Origin: a virus
DNA: 64,000 bases
Strand: one strand, 5' to 3'
Virus record (IMG/VR): IMGVR_UViG_3300043444_000221
Location: 16,321-80,320 of that record
The position numbers were made by a program, and so were the translations under genes. Below are positions 1 to 10,805 of this stretch, one piece after another; position 1 is the first letter of the stretch; every line of letters begins with the position of its first letter. The notes beneath the pieces are model-generated. The model saw nothing but the letters and a program-made list of their open reading frames with translations. It did no database searches and was not told the origin of the DNA.

Positions 1-1
1 T

Positions 2-520
2 GCAACTTCAGGTGCTGCAGGAACCGTATACACTGCAACTGTACGTGGTGTTGACGTTTTTGGTAACACAAAGGGTGGTGCATCAATCAGCCTTCAGGTT
101 GTAACAAACACTGCATCTACCACATATGCACTAACAACTGATACTGCAACTGCAACTCTTGGAACCAAGACTCAGGACATCACGCTTCCTGCTGCTGGAA
201 CTGTTCGACTCATTGCAACTGCAACTGTTGCATCTGCTGTTACTGGCCTAGCAACTCCTGTTGCTGTTCGTGTTGCTGATGTCACAGTTCGTGATCTTGC
301 ATCAGAGCTAACTGCTAAGAACGCTGAACTTGCTGCTGAGAAGGTTGCACATGATGCAACTAAGGCTGAGCTTGCAAAGGTAAAGGCTGAGCTTGCTCTT
401 GAGCAGGCAAAGTCTGTTGCTGAAGCAAAGAACTCAGCATCTGCAAAGGCAAAGTATAACGCACTTGCAAACAAGTGGAACAAGAAGTTCCCAAAGGCTA
501 AGGTAGCCCTACTTAAGTAA
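2..520 (+). CDS. C-terminal part of an Ala/Thr-rich surface or structural protein (5' end outside window)
   Basis: The frame is open from the window edge to a TAA at 518-520, so the start lies upstream. The visible 172 residues begin with beta-rich, Thr/Val/Gly-rich sequence resembling Ig-like domains of phage tail or cell-surface proteins. They end in an Ala/Glu/Lys heptad-like helix (about residues 105-155) and a short basic tail. No catalytic motif is visible. It resembles bacterial surface proteins with a coiled-coil C-terminus, but the family cannot be named from this fragment. Confidence 0.75.
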   Translation, partial: ATSGAAGTVYTATVRGVDVFGNTKGGASISLQVVTNTASTTYALTTDTATATLGTKTQDITLPAAGTVRLIATATVASAVTGLATPVAVRVADVTVRDLASELTAKNAELAAEKVAHDATKAELAKVKAELALEQAKSVAEAKNSASAKAKYNALANKWNKKFPKAKVALLK

Positions 521-535
521 TAGGTAGAAAATAGT

Positions 536-563
536 AGGGGGAGGGAGTAAAATCTCTCCCCTT
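536..563 (+). terminator. Possible hairpin terminator between the structural gene and nrdI
   Basis: A G-rich arm (GGGGAGGGAG) and a C-rich arm (CTCTCCCC) flank an AT-rich loop 16 nt after the stop codon. The following sequence is only moderately T-rich, so termination may be weak. Confidence 0.5.
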
Positions 564-594
564 ACTTGTCTAAAAATATTAGGAGTGAAAGTAG

Positions 595-988
595 ATGACA
601 GTCAAACTGGTTTATTTTTCAAACCATTCTGGTAATACAAAAAGGTTTGTGGGTAAACTAAACTATGACTCAGTACAAATTCCAATAAAATGGAATGAAG
701 AAGAACCCCTAATTGTTGACTTTAAGTATGTATTGTGTGTCCCAACATATGGTGGAGGCAATGACAACACATCAATCCCGAAACAAGTCAAAAAGTTTTT
801 GAATGTTCCAATTAATAGATCAAATTTAGTTGGTATAATAGGTTTTGGAAATACTAATTTTGGAGAGCATTTCTGCAAAGCTGCAGATATGATATCTCAA
901 AAAACTGGGGCACCAGTAATTGCAAGGGTAGAAATTTTTGGCACGTCAGAAGATGTGCAAAGAGTAACAGATAGGTTGGGAAATATAG

Positions 989-996
<8 letters not shown>
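595..996 (+). CDS. nrdI: NrdI, flavodoxin-like activator of class Ib ribonucleotide reductase
   Basis: NrdI is a small FMN protein that supplies the oxidant used to assemble the dimanganese-tyrosyl cofactor of NrdF. The 133-residue product has the flavodoxin-like phosphate loop SNHSGNT at residues 9-15, a YGGG loop near residue 52 and a GFGNTNFG segment typical of NrdI. An AGGAG box precedes the ATG. It overlaps nrdE by 8 nt (ATGGATAA), and nrdF follows, giving the canonical nrdIEF order of Actinobacteria and many phages. Confidence 0.93.
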
Positions 997-4064
<3,068 letters not shown>

Positions 4065-4080
4065 AAATATATAAGACTAG

Positions 4081-4106
4081 CCCCTCTTCGGAGGGGTTTT
4101 TCTTTT
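4081..4106 (+). terminator. Rho-independent terminator of the nrd operon
   Basis: A perfect 6-bp stem CCCCTC/GAGGGG with a TTCG tetraloop is followed by a T-rich tract. It lies 16 nt after the nrdF stop codon. Confidence 0.92.
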
Positions 4107-4165
4107 AGTAAATTGGTGTATAATTATATTACCAAACTTCTAACCCCACAAAGGAGACCCCTACT

Positions 4166-6424
4166 TTGAAGAAGTCCTGGGCGATATTTGCCCTACTTAT
4201 GTTAACTGGAGTAATGACACTCTGGCCACTCTCAGCATACGGCGATGAAGTGGTAAATAGTGCTACCGTAACAGTTGTTCAAGAGGGAGACTTGGCAACA
4301 GTTGTAGTTCAAATAGAAACAGCCAACTCTGATTTAGTAGTAATTTCTCAAAATATGGACTCTGCCTTGCAAAGCTCAAGCTCTGTATCTATAACTGAAG
4401 CAATATCTACAGCAATCAATACAGCAACACAAGCAATTGAGGTTGCTACCAATGCTGTAGACTCTGCAGAAATTGCGGTAGAGCAGGCTAATATTAAGAT
4501 TTCTGTAGTAGATGGTGCTACAGCAACGGTTACTCAGGCAGAGTCTAATCTAAACAATGCACAACAAAACTTGGTGAATGCTACAGCAGACTTAGCTGAG
4601 GCATCTGCAGATGTTGACGCACAAGAAGTTATAGTTGCAACAGATATTCAGGATGTACAGGCTGCACAGGCAGCAGTTGATCAGGCTATAGGTAGTGCTC
4701 CTGGGCTAAAGGCTGAAATATACAATATGGCTGGGTATAATAATGCCCCACCGCTTCCAGAGCAGCTTGGTAAAACTCCAATCCTAACAACAACAGTAAC
4801 TCAGATTAATTTTGATTGGGGAAGTGGAGCAGCATTTAATACGCTGTCTGAAGATTTTATAGTTAAATTTAGTGGCAATATAACTTCCCAATATACTGGC
4901 ACTATTGGTTTGTATGCCCCTGCTGACGATGGAGTTATACTTAAGCTAAATGGACAGACGGTAATTAATGACTGGTATGACAAAGGCGGTGGAGGTACTG
5001 CAATTACATATAATGTTCAAGCAGGACAGTCTATACCACTAACGCTATACTATTACGAAAATGGTGGTGGAGCAAACGTTAAATTAATGTGGACTCAGGG
5101 TGGCAGCTGGGGTATTGTTCCAACAAGTGCATTTACCACTACAACTGGAACCGCAACACAAGAACAACTTGCTGCATTATCAAGTGCACAATCTGATCTG
5201 CAGTCAAGCCAAACTACCTTGACTCAGCTACAGACCATAGAGGCTAATGTCCAGGATAATGTTGCTTCAGCCAATGATGCTGTAGCCTTAGCTGAGCAAG
5301 CAGTCGTAGATGCCCAATCTGCGGAAGATGCAGCAATACAAGATGCCAATGAAGCAATAGCAACTGCTGTAAGTTTATCAGCAATTGCAGTTGAGGCCGT
5401 TATCCAAGCAGATGCATCAGTAGATAATTTGTCAACAGTTATTGCTCAGCAATCTGCAGCAGAAGAAGCTGCTAGACAGGCTGCCATCGCTGCAGAGCAA
5501 GCTAGATTGGCAGCAGAGGCTGCAGCAAGGGCAGAAGCAGAAAGACTTAGGTTAGAAGCTGAAGCTAAGGCAGCTGCAGAAGAGGCAGCACGACTTAAAG
5601 CTGAGGCAGAAGCAAAAGCTGCTGCAGAAGCTGCTGCAAAAGCTGAAGCAGAACGAATTGCTGCAGAACAAGAAAAGCTAAGATTAGAAGCTGAAGCTAA
5701 GGCAGCAGAAGAAGAAAGATTAAGGCTTGAAGAAGAGGCAAGGCTTGCTGCAGAAGCAGAGGCTAAGGCTAAAGCAGAAGCAGAAGCATTGGCTAAAGCT
5801 GAGGAAGAGGCAAGATTAGAAGCAGAAAGATTGGCTGCAGAAGAGGCTGCAAAGCTTGAGGCAGAAAGAATAGAAGCAGAAAAGATTGCAGAAGCAGAAA
5901 GGTTGGCAGAAGAGAAGGCAAGACTAGAAGCTGAGCAGAAAGCTGCAGAAGAAGCTGCAAAGACTGAGAATCTTGTAGAAGATGCTAAGGCAGACGGGGT
6001 AGTTACAGAAGAAGAGAAAGAAGCAATTGTTTCATCTCTAGTAGAAGAGCTAAAGCCAGGAGAAGCATTGTCTAGTGAACAAATACAAGCAGCAGGAATA
6101 TCCTATTCTGATCTTCCACCATCAACACCAGTTGATGTTAGAACAGATGAAAATGGAAATGCTGTAGTTATTACAGCTGCAGTAGCAGCAAATATTGAAT
6201 TGATTTCTGACCCAGCAGCATTCGTAGGAGAATTGCTGTCTAATCCAGTAGCAGCTATTGCTGCCCTTGGTTCTATTGGTGCAGATATGAGCCCTGCTGA
6301 GAGAGAAGAGGCTCAACACATGGTAGTCGCAACAGTAGTTGCTGCAGGTGCAGCGATGAATGCAGTCTCTGTTGCTTCATCAGGTGGTACTACAGGTGGG
6401 TCTAACAATACAAGGAGACAATAA
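4166..6424 (+). CDS. Secreted PA14-domain protein with long Ala/Glu/Lys coiled coil
   Basis: The 752-residue product starts with a signal peptide (basic Lys-Lys, hydrophobic core, likely cleavage after SAYG near residue 26). Residues about 30-170 are helical and Ala-rich. Residues about 178-320 form a PA14-like beta-sandwich (TGTIGLYAPADDGVIL and NDWYDKGG motifs), a fold often used for carbohydrate binding. Residues about 430-600 are a long EAEAKAAAEEAA-type coiled coil, followed by a Gly/Ala-rich tail. The TTG start is chosen for its AAGGAG box at 4152. It has its own TATAAT near 4119. It could be an adhesin displayed on the host or virion; the exact role is unknown. Confidence 0.8.
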   Translation: MKKSWAIFALLMLTGVMTLWPLSAYGDEVVNSATVTVVQEGDLATVVVQIETANSDLVVISQNMDSALQSSSSVSITEAISTAINTATQAIEVATNAVDSAEIAVEQANIKISVVDGATATVTQAESNLNNAQQNLVNATADLAEASADVDAQEVIVATDIQDVQAAQAAVDQAIGSAPGLKAEIYNMAGYNNAPPLPEQLGKTPILTTTVTQINFDWGSGAAFNTLSEDFIVKFSGNITSQYTGTIGLYAPADDGVILKLNGQTVINDWYDKGGGGTAITYNVQAGQSIPLTLYYYENGGGANVKLMWTQGGSWGIVPTSAFTTTTGTATQEQLAALSSAQSDLQSSQTTLTQLQTIEANVQDNVASANDAVALAEQAVVDAQSAEDAAIQDANEAIATAVSLSAIAVEAVIQADASVDNLSTVIAQQSAAEEAARQAAIAAEQARLAAEAAARAEAERLRLEAEAKAAAEEAARLKAEAEAKAAAEAAAKAEAERIAAEQEKLRLEAEAKAAEEERLRLEEEARLAAEAEAKAKAEAEALAKAEEEARLEAERLAAEEAAKLEAERIEAEKIAEAERLAEEKARLEAEQKAAEEAAKTENLVEDAKADGVVTEEEKEAIVSSLVEELKPGEALSSEQIQAAGISYSDLPPSTPVDVRTDENGNAVVITAAVAANIELISDPAAFVGELLSNPVAAIAALGSIGADMSPAEREEAQHMVVATVVAAGAAMNAVSVASSGGTTGGSNNTRRQ

Positions 6425-6426
6425 GA

Positions 6427-6597
6427 ATGGTTAAATTCTTTAAAGATATGGTAGACCAACTTTGGACACTCCTAGGCATGTTTATTGCTTGGGTAGTTCT
6501 TGATGGTAGTGCCAAAACAATCGTTGGGTATGCGATCTTAGGAACCCTATTCGCATGGGTTGTTACCTATCCTATCAGAAACAGAGAGGAAGACTAA
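6427..6597 (+). CDS. Small membrane protein, holin-like candidate
   Basis: This 56-residue ORF starts 2 nt after the preceding stop. It has one or two hydrophobic segments (about residues 12-26 and 33-47) and a charged RNREED end, the usual layout of small phage membrane proteins. Its stop overlaps the next start by one base (TAATG), so the two are coupled. A holin role is an inference from size, topology and pairing with the next membrane protein. Confidence 0.65.
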   Translation: MVKFFKDMVDQLWTLLGMFIAWVVLDGSAKTIVGYAILGTLFAWVVTYPIRNREED

Positions 6598-6887
6598 TGG
6601 CAGCTAAAAAAGAAGCAGGAACAGTGCCAGCAAAACCCCAGGGCCAAAAGGCTCTGTCTAATGTCCTCATGAGAATCGTTGCAGTATTTGCAGCAAACGG
6701 TCTTGGAGTACTTGGTGCAGGAGCTGTTGTGGGTATTGATACCCTACAGGCAGTATTCTTGGCAGGTTTGCTGGGCGTAGCCACAGTCGTAGAGAAGCTT
6801 GCAAGAGCATTTCTTGACGATGGCAAGCTCACAATTGCTGAAATTAATGACGCATTTGCAACAGTTGATAAGAAACAAGTTAAATAG
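6597..6887 (+). CDS. Small membrane protein, holin-like candidate
   Basis: The 96-residue product has a basic N-terminus, two hydrophobic Gly/Ala-rich stretches (about residues 20-60) and a hydrophilic tail. The ATG at 6597 is preferred over an upstream in-frame ATG at 6555 because it has a GAGGAAG ribosome site and couples to the preceding stop. It may act with its upstream neighbour in membrane permeabilisation, but no specific family is recognised. A paralog-like layout is seen at 25078-25368. Confidence 0.65.
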   Translation: MAAKKEAGTVPAKPQGQKALSNVLMRIVAVFAANGLGVLGAGAVVGIDTLQAVFLAGLLGVATVVEKLARAFLDDGKLTIAEINDAFATVDKKQVK

Positions 6888-6904
6888 TCATTTTTAAGGG
6901 GTCG

Positions 6905-6933
6905 TTGACAAAGTCCCCTAGCTGGTGTATACT
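6905..6933 (+). promoter_or_regulatory. Sigma70-type promoter for the Ntn hydrolase gene
   Basis: TTGACA at 6905-6910 and TATACT at 6928-6933 are separated by 17 bp. The start codon is 33 nt downstream of the -10, preceded by an AGGGGA box, so this gene has a normal leader, unlike many neighbours. Confidence 0.85.
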
Positions 6934-6966
6934 TATACGTAGGTATCTAAAGCTAGGGGATTTTCT

Positions 6967-7491
6967 ATGACCTGTATCGTTGCAGCAAGACAGAATGAAA
7001 AAATTTACATGGCAGGTGACCGTGGTGCATCTGAAAGCAACCTTATCATGTCATTAACCAGTCCAAAAGTTTGGAAGCACGGAGAATATATATTTGGTTA
7101 CTGTGGATCAATGGATGGCGATAGAATGAAGTATAACTTTAAGCCACCAGCACCAAAAGGTGAAGATCTAGATAAGTTTATGTATACAGATTTTTTAATT
7201 GCACTTCGTGTATTCTATGAAAATTGGTGGGTAGATGTTTCTAATGATTCTGACTTTGGTCTACTCATTGGTATTCGTGGAAAGATCTATGAACATAACG
7301 CAGTTGATATGTCACTAAATCAATACATGCATGACTATGTTGCAATGGGTTCAGGAGCAGAATATGCATACGGATCAATGTACTCTACTGAAAACTTAAA
7401 GGATACAAGAAAGCGTGTAATGAAAGCAGTCAGTGCTGCTATTAAATTTTCTACATCCTGCCAAGGTCCAGTTGACATTGTCAGTACGTAA
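6967..7491 (+). CDS. Proteasome beta/HslV-like Ntn hydrolase
   Basis: The 174-residue product begins MTCIVAARQ. After Met removal, Thr1 would be the N-terminal nucleophile, with Asp17 in AGDR and Lys33 in TSPKVW. These are exactly the spacings of catalytic Thr1/Asp17/Lys33 in proteasome beta subunits and HslV. The FGYCGSMDG segment matches the conserved Gly-Ser loop region. There is no long propeptide. Known family members assemble into rings with an ATPase partner; none is recognised nearby, so it may self-assemble or borrow host partners. Its 3' end contains the next gene's promoter. Confidence 0.82.
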   Translation: MTCIVAARQNEKIYMAGDRGASESNLIMSLTSPKVWKHGEYIFGYCGSMDGDRMKYNFKPPAPKGEDLDKFMYTDFLIALRVFYENWWVDVSNDSDFGLLIGIRGKIYEHNAVDMSLNQYMHDYVAMGSGAEYAYGSMYSTENLKDTRKRVMKAVSAAIKFSTSCQGPVDIVST

Positions 7492-7500
7492 TGTTATAAT
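7472..7500 (+). promoter_or_regulatory. Consensus promoter for a leaderless gene, inside the preceding CDS
   Basis: TTGACA at 7472-7477 and TATAAT at 7495-7500 have a 17-bp spacer. The next ATG (7507) is 6 nt after the -10. The spacer begins TTGTCAG, the same sequence seen in minus-strand promoters at 46-55 kb. Confidence 0.88.
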
Positions 7501-7506
7501 TAACTT

Positions 7507-8358
7507 ATGTACAATACTAGAACTCCAATGTATGAGAATTCAAATTTTAGAACTAATCCTTTTAAGAAAAATCCAAATACTTCTCATACATATAAAACAA
7601 ACATTGTCTTTGGCTCAATGCCAATAGGCAATCCAATGGACATATCTGTGAATGCTCTAGAGCACATTATGGAAGCTGATATTCTATTGGTAGAGTCTCA
7701 CAGAGAGTTTAGCAGATACATCACAATGCTAAATAATCTTGAGGTTAGAACTCATATTGATCTGCAGCCTGGTGCAGTTATATACCAGTACCAGTTTGAA
7801 TCAGAGCCAGGGAAAAATGATGAAATAAATTCAATCCTTATTCACGAGGCAACTGTTAATAATAAAAAAGTATTTGTTGTTTCTGATGAAGGGCAGTCAG
7901 TATTCCTTGAACCAACCCAATCTCTTAAGTATAAGATGATTGAAAGCAATATTCCATATACAGTATTGCCAGGACCATTTTCTGGAATTCAGTCTGTAGT
8001 GTCATCAGACTTTTTTATAAGACAGTTTTTCTTTGGAGAAAGCTTGCCAAGCATAAGTCAGCAGGGCAGAGTTGATACATATAAAAGAATAATTGCTGCT
8101 GGAGTTCCAGCAATCTTTTTGCTTACTGCTGAAGATTCAAAGTGGTGCGTTGAAGAGCTAAAGCAGTTCTTCGGTGCTGACTGGACTGCAGACTTTCAGA
8201 TGAGTCTTACCATGGAAAATGAAACCCATGTGTATGGAACGTTAGATGAAATACTTAACTATATAGATAGTGTTGATTATCTTTTTAAGAATGAAAATCA
8301 GGAAAAGAAATTTGCTATTTTGCTATTTCCTAATAAAAATATTGAACACACATATTGA
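7507..8358 (+). CDS. Tetrapyrrole-methylase-fold protein resembling RsmI (16S rRNA C1402 2'-O-methyltransferase)
   Basis: Three SAM-methylase blocks of the RsmI/CbiF fold are visible: GSMPIGNPMDI (about 37-47, RsmI ATPIGNLxDI), VSDEGQSVFLEP (about 122-133, RsmI SDAGxPxxxDPG) and VLPGPFSGIQS (about 153-163). The 283 residues fit this family. The expected substrate would be rRNA at the decoding centre, but phage members may act on another target. The highly charged N-terminal 35 residues are extra. It is preceded by a consensus promoter with a 6-nt gap to the ATG and no ribosome site. Confidence 0.75.
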   Translation: MYNTRTPMYENSNFRTNPFKKNPNTSHTYKTNIVFGSMPIGNPMDISVNALEHIMEADILLVESHREFSRYITMLNNLEVRTHIDLQPGAVIYQYQFESEPGKNDEINSILIHEATVNNKKVFVVSDEGQSVFLEPTQSLKYKMIESNIPYTVLPGPFSGIQSVVSSDFFIRQFFFGESLPSISQQGRVDTYKRIIAAGVPAIFLLTAEDSKWCVEELKQFFGADWTADFQMSLTMENETHVYGTLDEILNYIDSVDYLFKNENQEKKFAILLFPNKNIEHTY

Positions 8359-8383
8359 CAAAATCTCAGCTAGGTGGTATATT
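8355..8383 (+). promoter_or_regulatory. Promoter for the leaderless small gene at 8390
   Basis: TTGACA (8355-8360) overlaps the end of the upstream CDS. TATATT (8378-8383) follows after 17 bp, and the ATG is 6 nt later. Confidence 0.85.
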
Positions 8384-8389
8384 TAATAC

Positions 8390-8569
8390 ATGACAGATAA
8401 AAACTTTGATGAGCTATACGATTGGCTCCAGCACGGAATTGAAAAAGGTTGGGTAACAGAACCATTCTGCTACACACATGATGGTGATCCATACATGACA
8501 GAAGAAGAAGAGCAAGAGTGGGAAGATGGAGGAGACCCATGTTGTCCCGTAGTAAAACTTATTCAGTAG
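8390..8569 (+). CDS. Small acidic protein of unknown function
   Basis: The 59-residue ORF is placed by the promoter with a 6-nt gap to its ATG. The product is acidic, with a Glu-rich run near residue 40, a CC pair near the C-terminus and an amphipathic start (DELYDWLQHGIEKGW). No family is recognised. Its last 31 nt overlap the start of the trypsin gene in another frame, which supplies that gene's GGAGGAG ribosome site. Confidence 0.7.
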   Translation: MTDKNFDELYDWLQHGIEKGWVTEPFCYTHDGDPYMTEEEEQEWEDGGDPCCPVVKLIQ

Positions 8570-9429
8570 GAATATCTTTATCAGTTGCTGCATCAATATT
8601 TGCTGCAAGTCCTGCACATGCAATCTATGAAGGCTATGATGCAAATGGAGACAAGCTTGTGTCAGCAACATACATGGGGAATGGTTGTTCAGTAGCACCA
8701 ATTGCTAAGCGACTATTGGTTATGGCTCAGCATTGCCCAGCTATCCCAAATCAAACCAAGTATGTATATCCTGGTGAACCTGCAAACTCTAATAATACAG
8801 TAACTGCACTAAAAACTTTTGTTCCACAGGGAGAGTTTAAGGGTGGCCGTGAATACGACATCATGATTGTTGTGGTTGATAAGGATCTTCCATTATCAGA
8901 CAATCTGCTGATTGCAACTGAGCAGGATGTGCAAAGATTTATTGCAAACAATAATGAGATAGTTACATATGGATTTGGTCTGACAGAGTCAAAGTCTTCA
9001 TCTACCACTGCAAAAAAGGCAGTCTTTAAAATGTTTGAGGGCATAGATGGGGCAGTTTCTAGTTCATATAAGTACTCACTCTCTCTGACTCCAGTTAATG
9101 GTAAGCAAGAAGTATGTAATGGAGACTCAGGTGGACCATCATATGTGTTTGACTCTGACAAGATCTACTACATTGGTGCAACTATTGCTTCAAATAAAAT
9201 GAATGGATGTGGATCAGATCAACATCTTGCACCAATTGCAAGAGTACAAACTCTATATCCATTTCTAGATATTTTTAAAAATGCTAGTGATTGGGTGTTG
9301 CAAACTCAGCCGAAATCTGATACAATAGTAGAACCAAAGCAGGAAACAATTACTGCGGTGGCAAAACCTGTAGTTAAAAAGAAGGTTGTAATTAAGAAAC
9401 CTGTCAAGAAAACTACAAAGAAAAAATAG
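8539..9429 (+). CDS. Secreted trypsin-like (S1 family) serine protease
   Basis: The 296-residue product starts at MLSRSK behind GGAGGAG; the in-frame upstream ATG at 8518 has no such site. A signal peptide ends near PAHA (residue 28). The triad is visible as His65 (MAQHC, replacing the usual AAHC), Asp107 (YDIMI) and Ser197 (GDSGGP), with cysteine pairs consistent with an extracellular enzyme. The C-terminal about 35 residues are Lys/Val/Pro-rich and could bind the anionic cell wall or DNA. Phage-encoded secreted trypsins are uncommon; the target is unknown. Confidence 0.85.
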   Translation: MLSRSKTYSVGISLSVAASIFAASPAHAIYEGYDANGDKLVSATYMGNGCSVAPIAKRLLVMAQHCPAIPNQTKYVYPGEPANSNNTVTALKTFVPQGEFKGGREYDIMIVVVDKDLPLSDNLLIATEQDVQRFIANNNEIVTYGFGLTESKSSSTTAKKAVFKMFEGIDGAVSSSYKYSLSLTPVNGKQEVCNGDSGGPSYVFDSDKIYYIGATIASNKMNGCGSDQHLAPIARVQTLYPFLDIFKNASDWVLQTQPKSDTIVEPKQETITAVAKPVVKKKVVIKKPVKKTTKKK

Positions 9430-9436
9430 AATAATT

Positions 9437-9507
9437 GCCCTATAGCTCAGCTGGCAGAGCGTCCGACTGTTAATCGGCAGGTCCCTGGTTCGATCCCAGG
9501 TGGGGCA
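9437..9507 (+). tRNA. tRNA-Asn (GTT)
   Basis: The cloverleaf folds with acceptor GCCCTAT/GTGGGGC, anticodon loop CTGTTAA and a normal TTCGATC T-loop. No CCA is encoded. The outermost anticodon-stem pair is mismatched. It is the first of four tRNAs in the cluster. Confidence 0.92.
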
Positions 9508-9698
9508 GCAAACACATTGACGACGGTTGATGTGGAGTATGACCGAATAATTCCCAAAGTCAAATGGGGGGAATAAGGTACTATCGGATCTTAGCGGATC
9601 GTCTTAGCGGACAAACGGTAGGTGTGCTCAAAAGCGGTACTTGATGAACCGTATTGACTAGGCACTGGTGGTAAAAGGCAATCCACCTACTCACTCTT
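9508..9698 (+). ncRNA. Structured tRNA spacer 1 (possible processed RNA element)
   Basis: This 191-nt spacer has no ORF with coding character. It opens with a 9-bp hairpin (CACATTGAC/GTTGATGTG, two G-U pairs, GACG loop) immediately followed by TGGAG. It contains a direct repeat TCTTAGCGGA (twice, about 9590-9616) and a late GGTGG/CCACC hairpin. The hairpin-TGGAG start is repeated in spacer 2. Whether it is a functional RNA or a processing spacer cannot be decided from sequence. Confidence 0.4.
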
Positions 9699-9772
9699 GG
9701 TCCTGTAGCTCAGTTGGTTAGAGCACTACCCTGTCACGGTAGGGGTCGCCAGTTCAAGTCTGGTCAGGATCG
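9699..9772 (+). tRNA. tRNA-Asp (GTC)
   Basis: Acceptor GGTCCTG pairs with CAGGATC. The anticodon stem CTACC/GGTAG encloses the loop CTGTCAC, giving anticodon GTC. The discriminator is G and no CCA is encoded. Confidence 0.93.
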
Positions 9773-9943
9773 CTCAGAAGCATAAGTCTGAACAACTTAT
9801 GTGGAGATTGTTATACTGAAATCTGCACCGTGGACGCATCATACGAAGGGGTTCAGCCCGATGGAGATTGCTCTGCTAATCCACTAGGTATAACAGCCAA
9901 TGGGAATAGTTCCTTAACCAAAAGGTGACCACGATTGGCAAAT
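9773..9943 (+). ncRNA. Structured tRNA spacer 2 (possible processed RNA element)
   Basis: This 171-nt spacer contains a 7-bp hairpin CATAAGT/ACTTATG followed directly by TGTGGAG, mirroring spacer 1. It also holds two GGAGATTG copies. No complete tRNA cloverleaf is found in it. Confidence 0.4.
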
Positions 9944-10018
9944 GCCTTCTTAGCTCAGTGGTAGAGCAACGCACTTGTAATGCGTAGGTCGTCAGTTCAA
10001 TCCTGACAGAAGGCTCCA
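9944..10018 (+). tRNA. tRNA-Thr (TGT), CCA encoded
   Basis: Acceptor GCCTTCT pairs with AGAAGGC. The loop CTTGTAA gives anticodon TGT. A genomic CCA follows the discriminator T. Confidence 0.93.
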
Positions 10019-10019
10019 T

Positions 10020-10091
10020 GGCCCCATCGTCTATCGGTTAGGACTTCAGATTTTCAATCTGGCAAGACGGGTTCGATTCCCGTTGGGGCTG
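10020..10091 (+). tRNA. tRNA-Glu (TTC)
   Basis: Acceptor GGCCCCA pairs with TGGGGCT, with a G-U terminal pair. The loop TTTTCAA gives anticodon TTC. It lies one base after the tRNA-Thr CCA, so they are probably co-processed. Confidence 0.92.
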
Positions 10092-10118
10092 CTATAATAG
10101 TATTGGAAAGGTTTGGAT

Positions 10119-10805
10119 ATGGAAAAGCCTCCTATTATAACGCATGACATCAATAATTTTGAGATCTGGTATGAAACCAAAGATCCAAACTTTACTGAAC
10201 TATCAAGACGATCAAACATCCCAATGAATTGGATGTCATATCAAGTGGTCCTATCTGGAGATAACAAGGACTCAATCATTAAGCCTATAAATAGGTATGT
10301 TGAAAGACTAGTTCCGCCACCAAAGCTAATAAGTATTAAAGATAATATTGTTAGACTTCGTCAGGGCAACCACGCAGAAATGTTTTTGCTAGAAAAAGAA
10401 GACGGAGAGTTTTATAATGTTGATCGTCCGTGGCAAAGACAATACTATAATACTGCCCTAGACCTTGAAGCAGAAGACTGCTTTCCTGGAACTTTTAAAT
10501 TCTATGTCCCATGGTTTATTGACGAAAACATTCCAGTGTATTTTCATCCATCAGAAGAAGAAAGCCCATTCTACACGTTTCCAACAATGGCTCCATATCA
10601 CAAAGTACCGTCAGACGTAAGATTTGTTGAGCCACACTTTGTTCCATTTAGATTTAAGAGAGTTGGCTCTCATATGATCAACGATAAGTTTGGTAAAATA
10701 CCAAGACAGTCTGCAATGTATGACATGGTTTTCTATGCAGATGATATAATAATAGAAAGAGTAAAGGAATTCTATGACAAACATAATTCAGTTTTATCCG
10801 CTTAA
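10119..10805 (+). CDS. Phage protein distantly related to the DUF6065-like pair downstream
   Basis: The 228-residue product has no recognised catalytic motif. Its second half (PWFIDENIPVYFHP, SPFYTFPTMAP, VPFRFKR) parallels the layout of the next two proteins (a W-rich strand, an FYT segment, then P-F-R/K). A shared fold is therefore likely. The ATG at 10119 is preferred over TTG at 10113 because GGAAAGG lies at a workable distance. TATAAT at 10093-10098 overlaps the spacer after tRNA-Glu. It overlaps the next gene by 32 nt. Confidence 0.6.
   Translation: MEKPPIITHDINNFEIWYETKDPNFTELSRRSNIPMNWMSYQVVLSGDNKDSIIKPINRYVERLVPPPKLISIKDNIVRLRQGNHAEMFLLEKEDGEFYNVDRPWQRQYYNTALDLEAEDCFPGTFKFYVPWFIDENIPVYFHPSEEESPFYTFPTMAPYHKVPSDVRFVEPHFVPFRFKRVGSHMINDKFGKIPRQSAMYDMVFYADDIIIERVKEFYDKHNSVLSA

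Noticed and set aside
172-483. Minus-strand ORF of 103 residues opposite the first gene
   Set aside because: It lies inside a clearly coding plus-strand frame and is an Ala/Ser-rich antisense artefact.
2-520. The same gene as the one running off the 3' edge (circular genome)
   Set aside because: Composition and repeats differ (coiled coil versus GDVTGN fibre repeats), and no overlap between the ends is visible.
9773-9943. A fifth tRNA (Ser GCT-like loop CTGCTAA) in spacer 2
   Set aside because: Flanking bases do not form an anticodon stem, acceptor or T arm.
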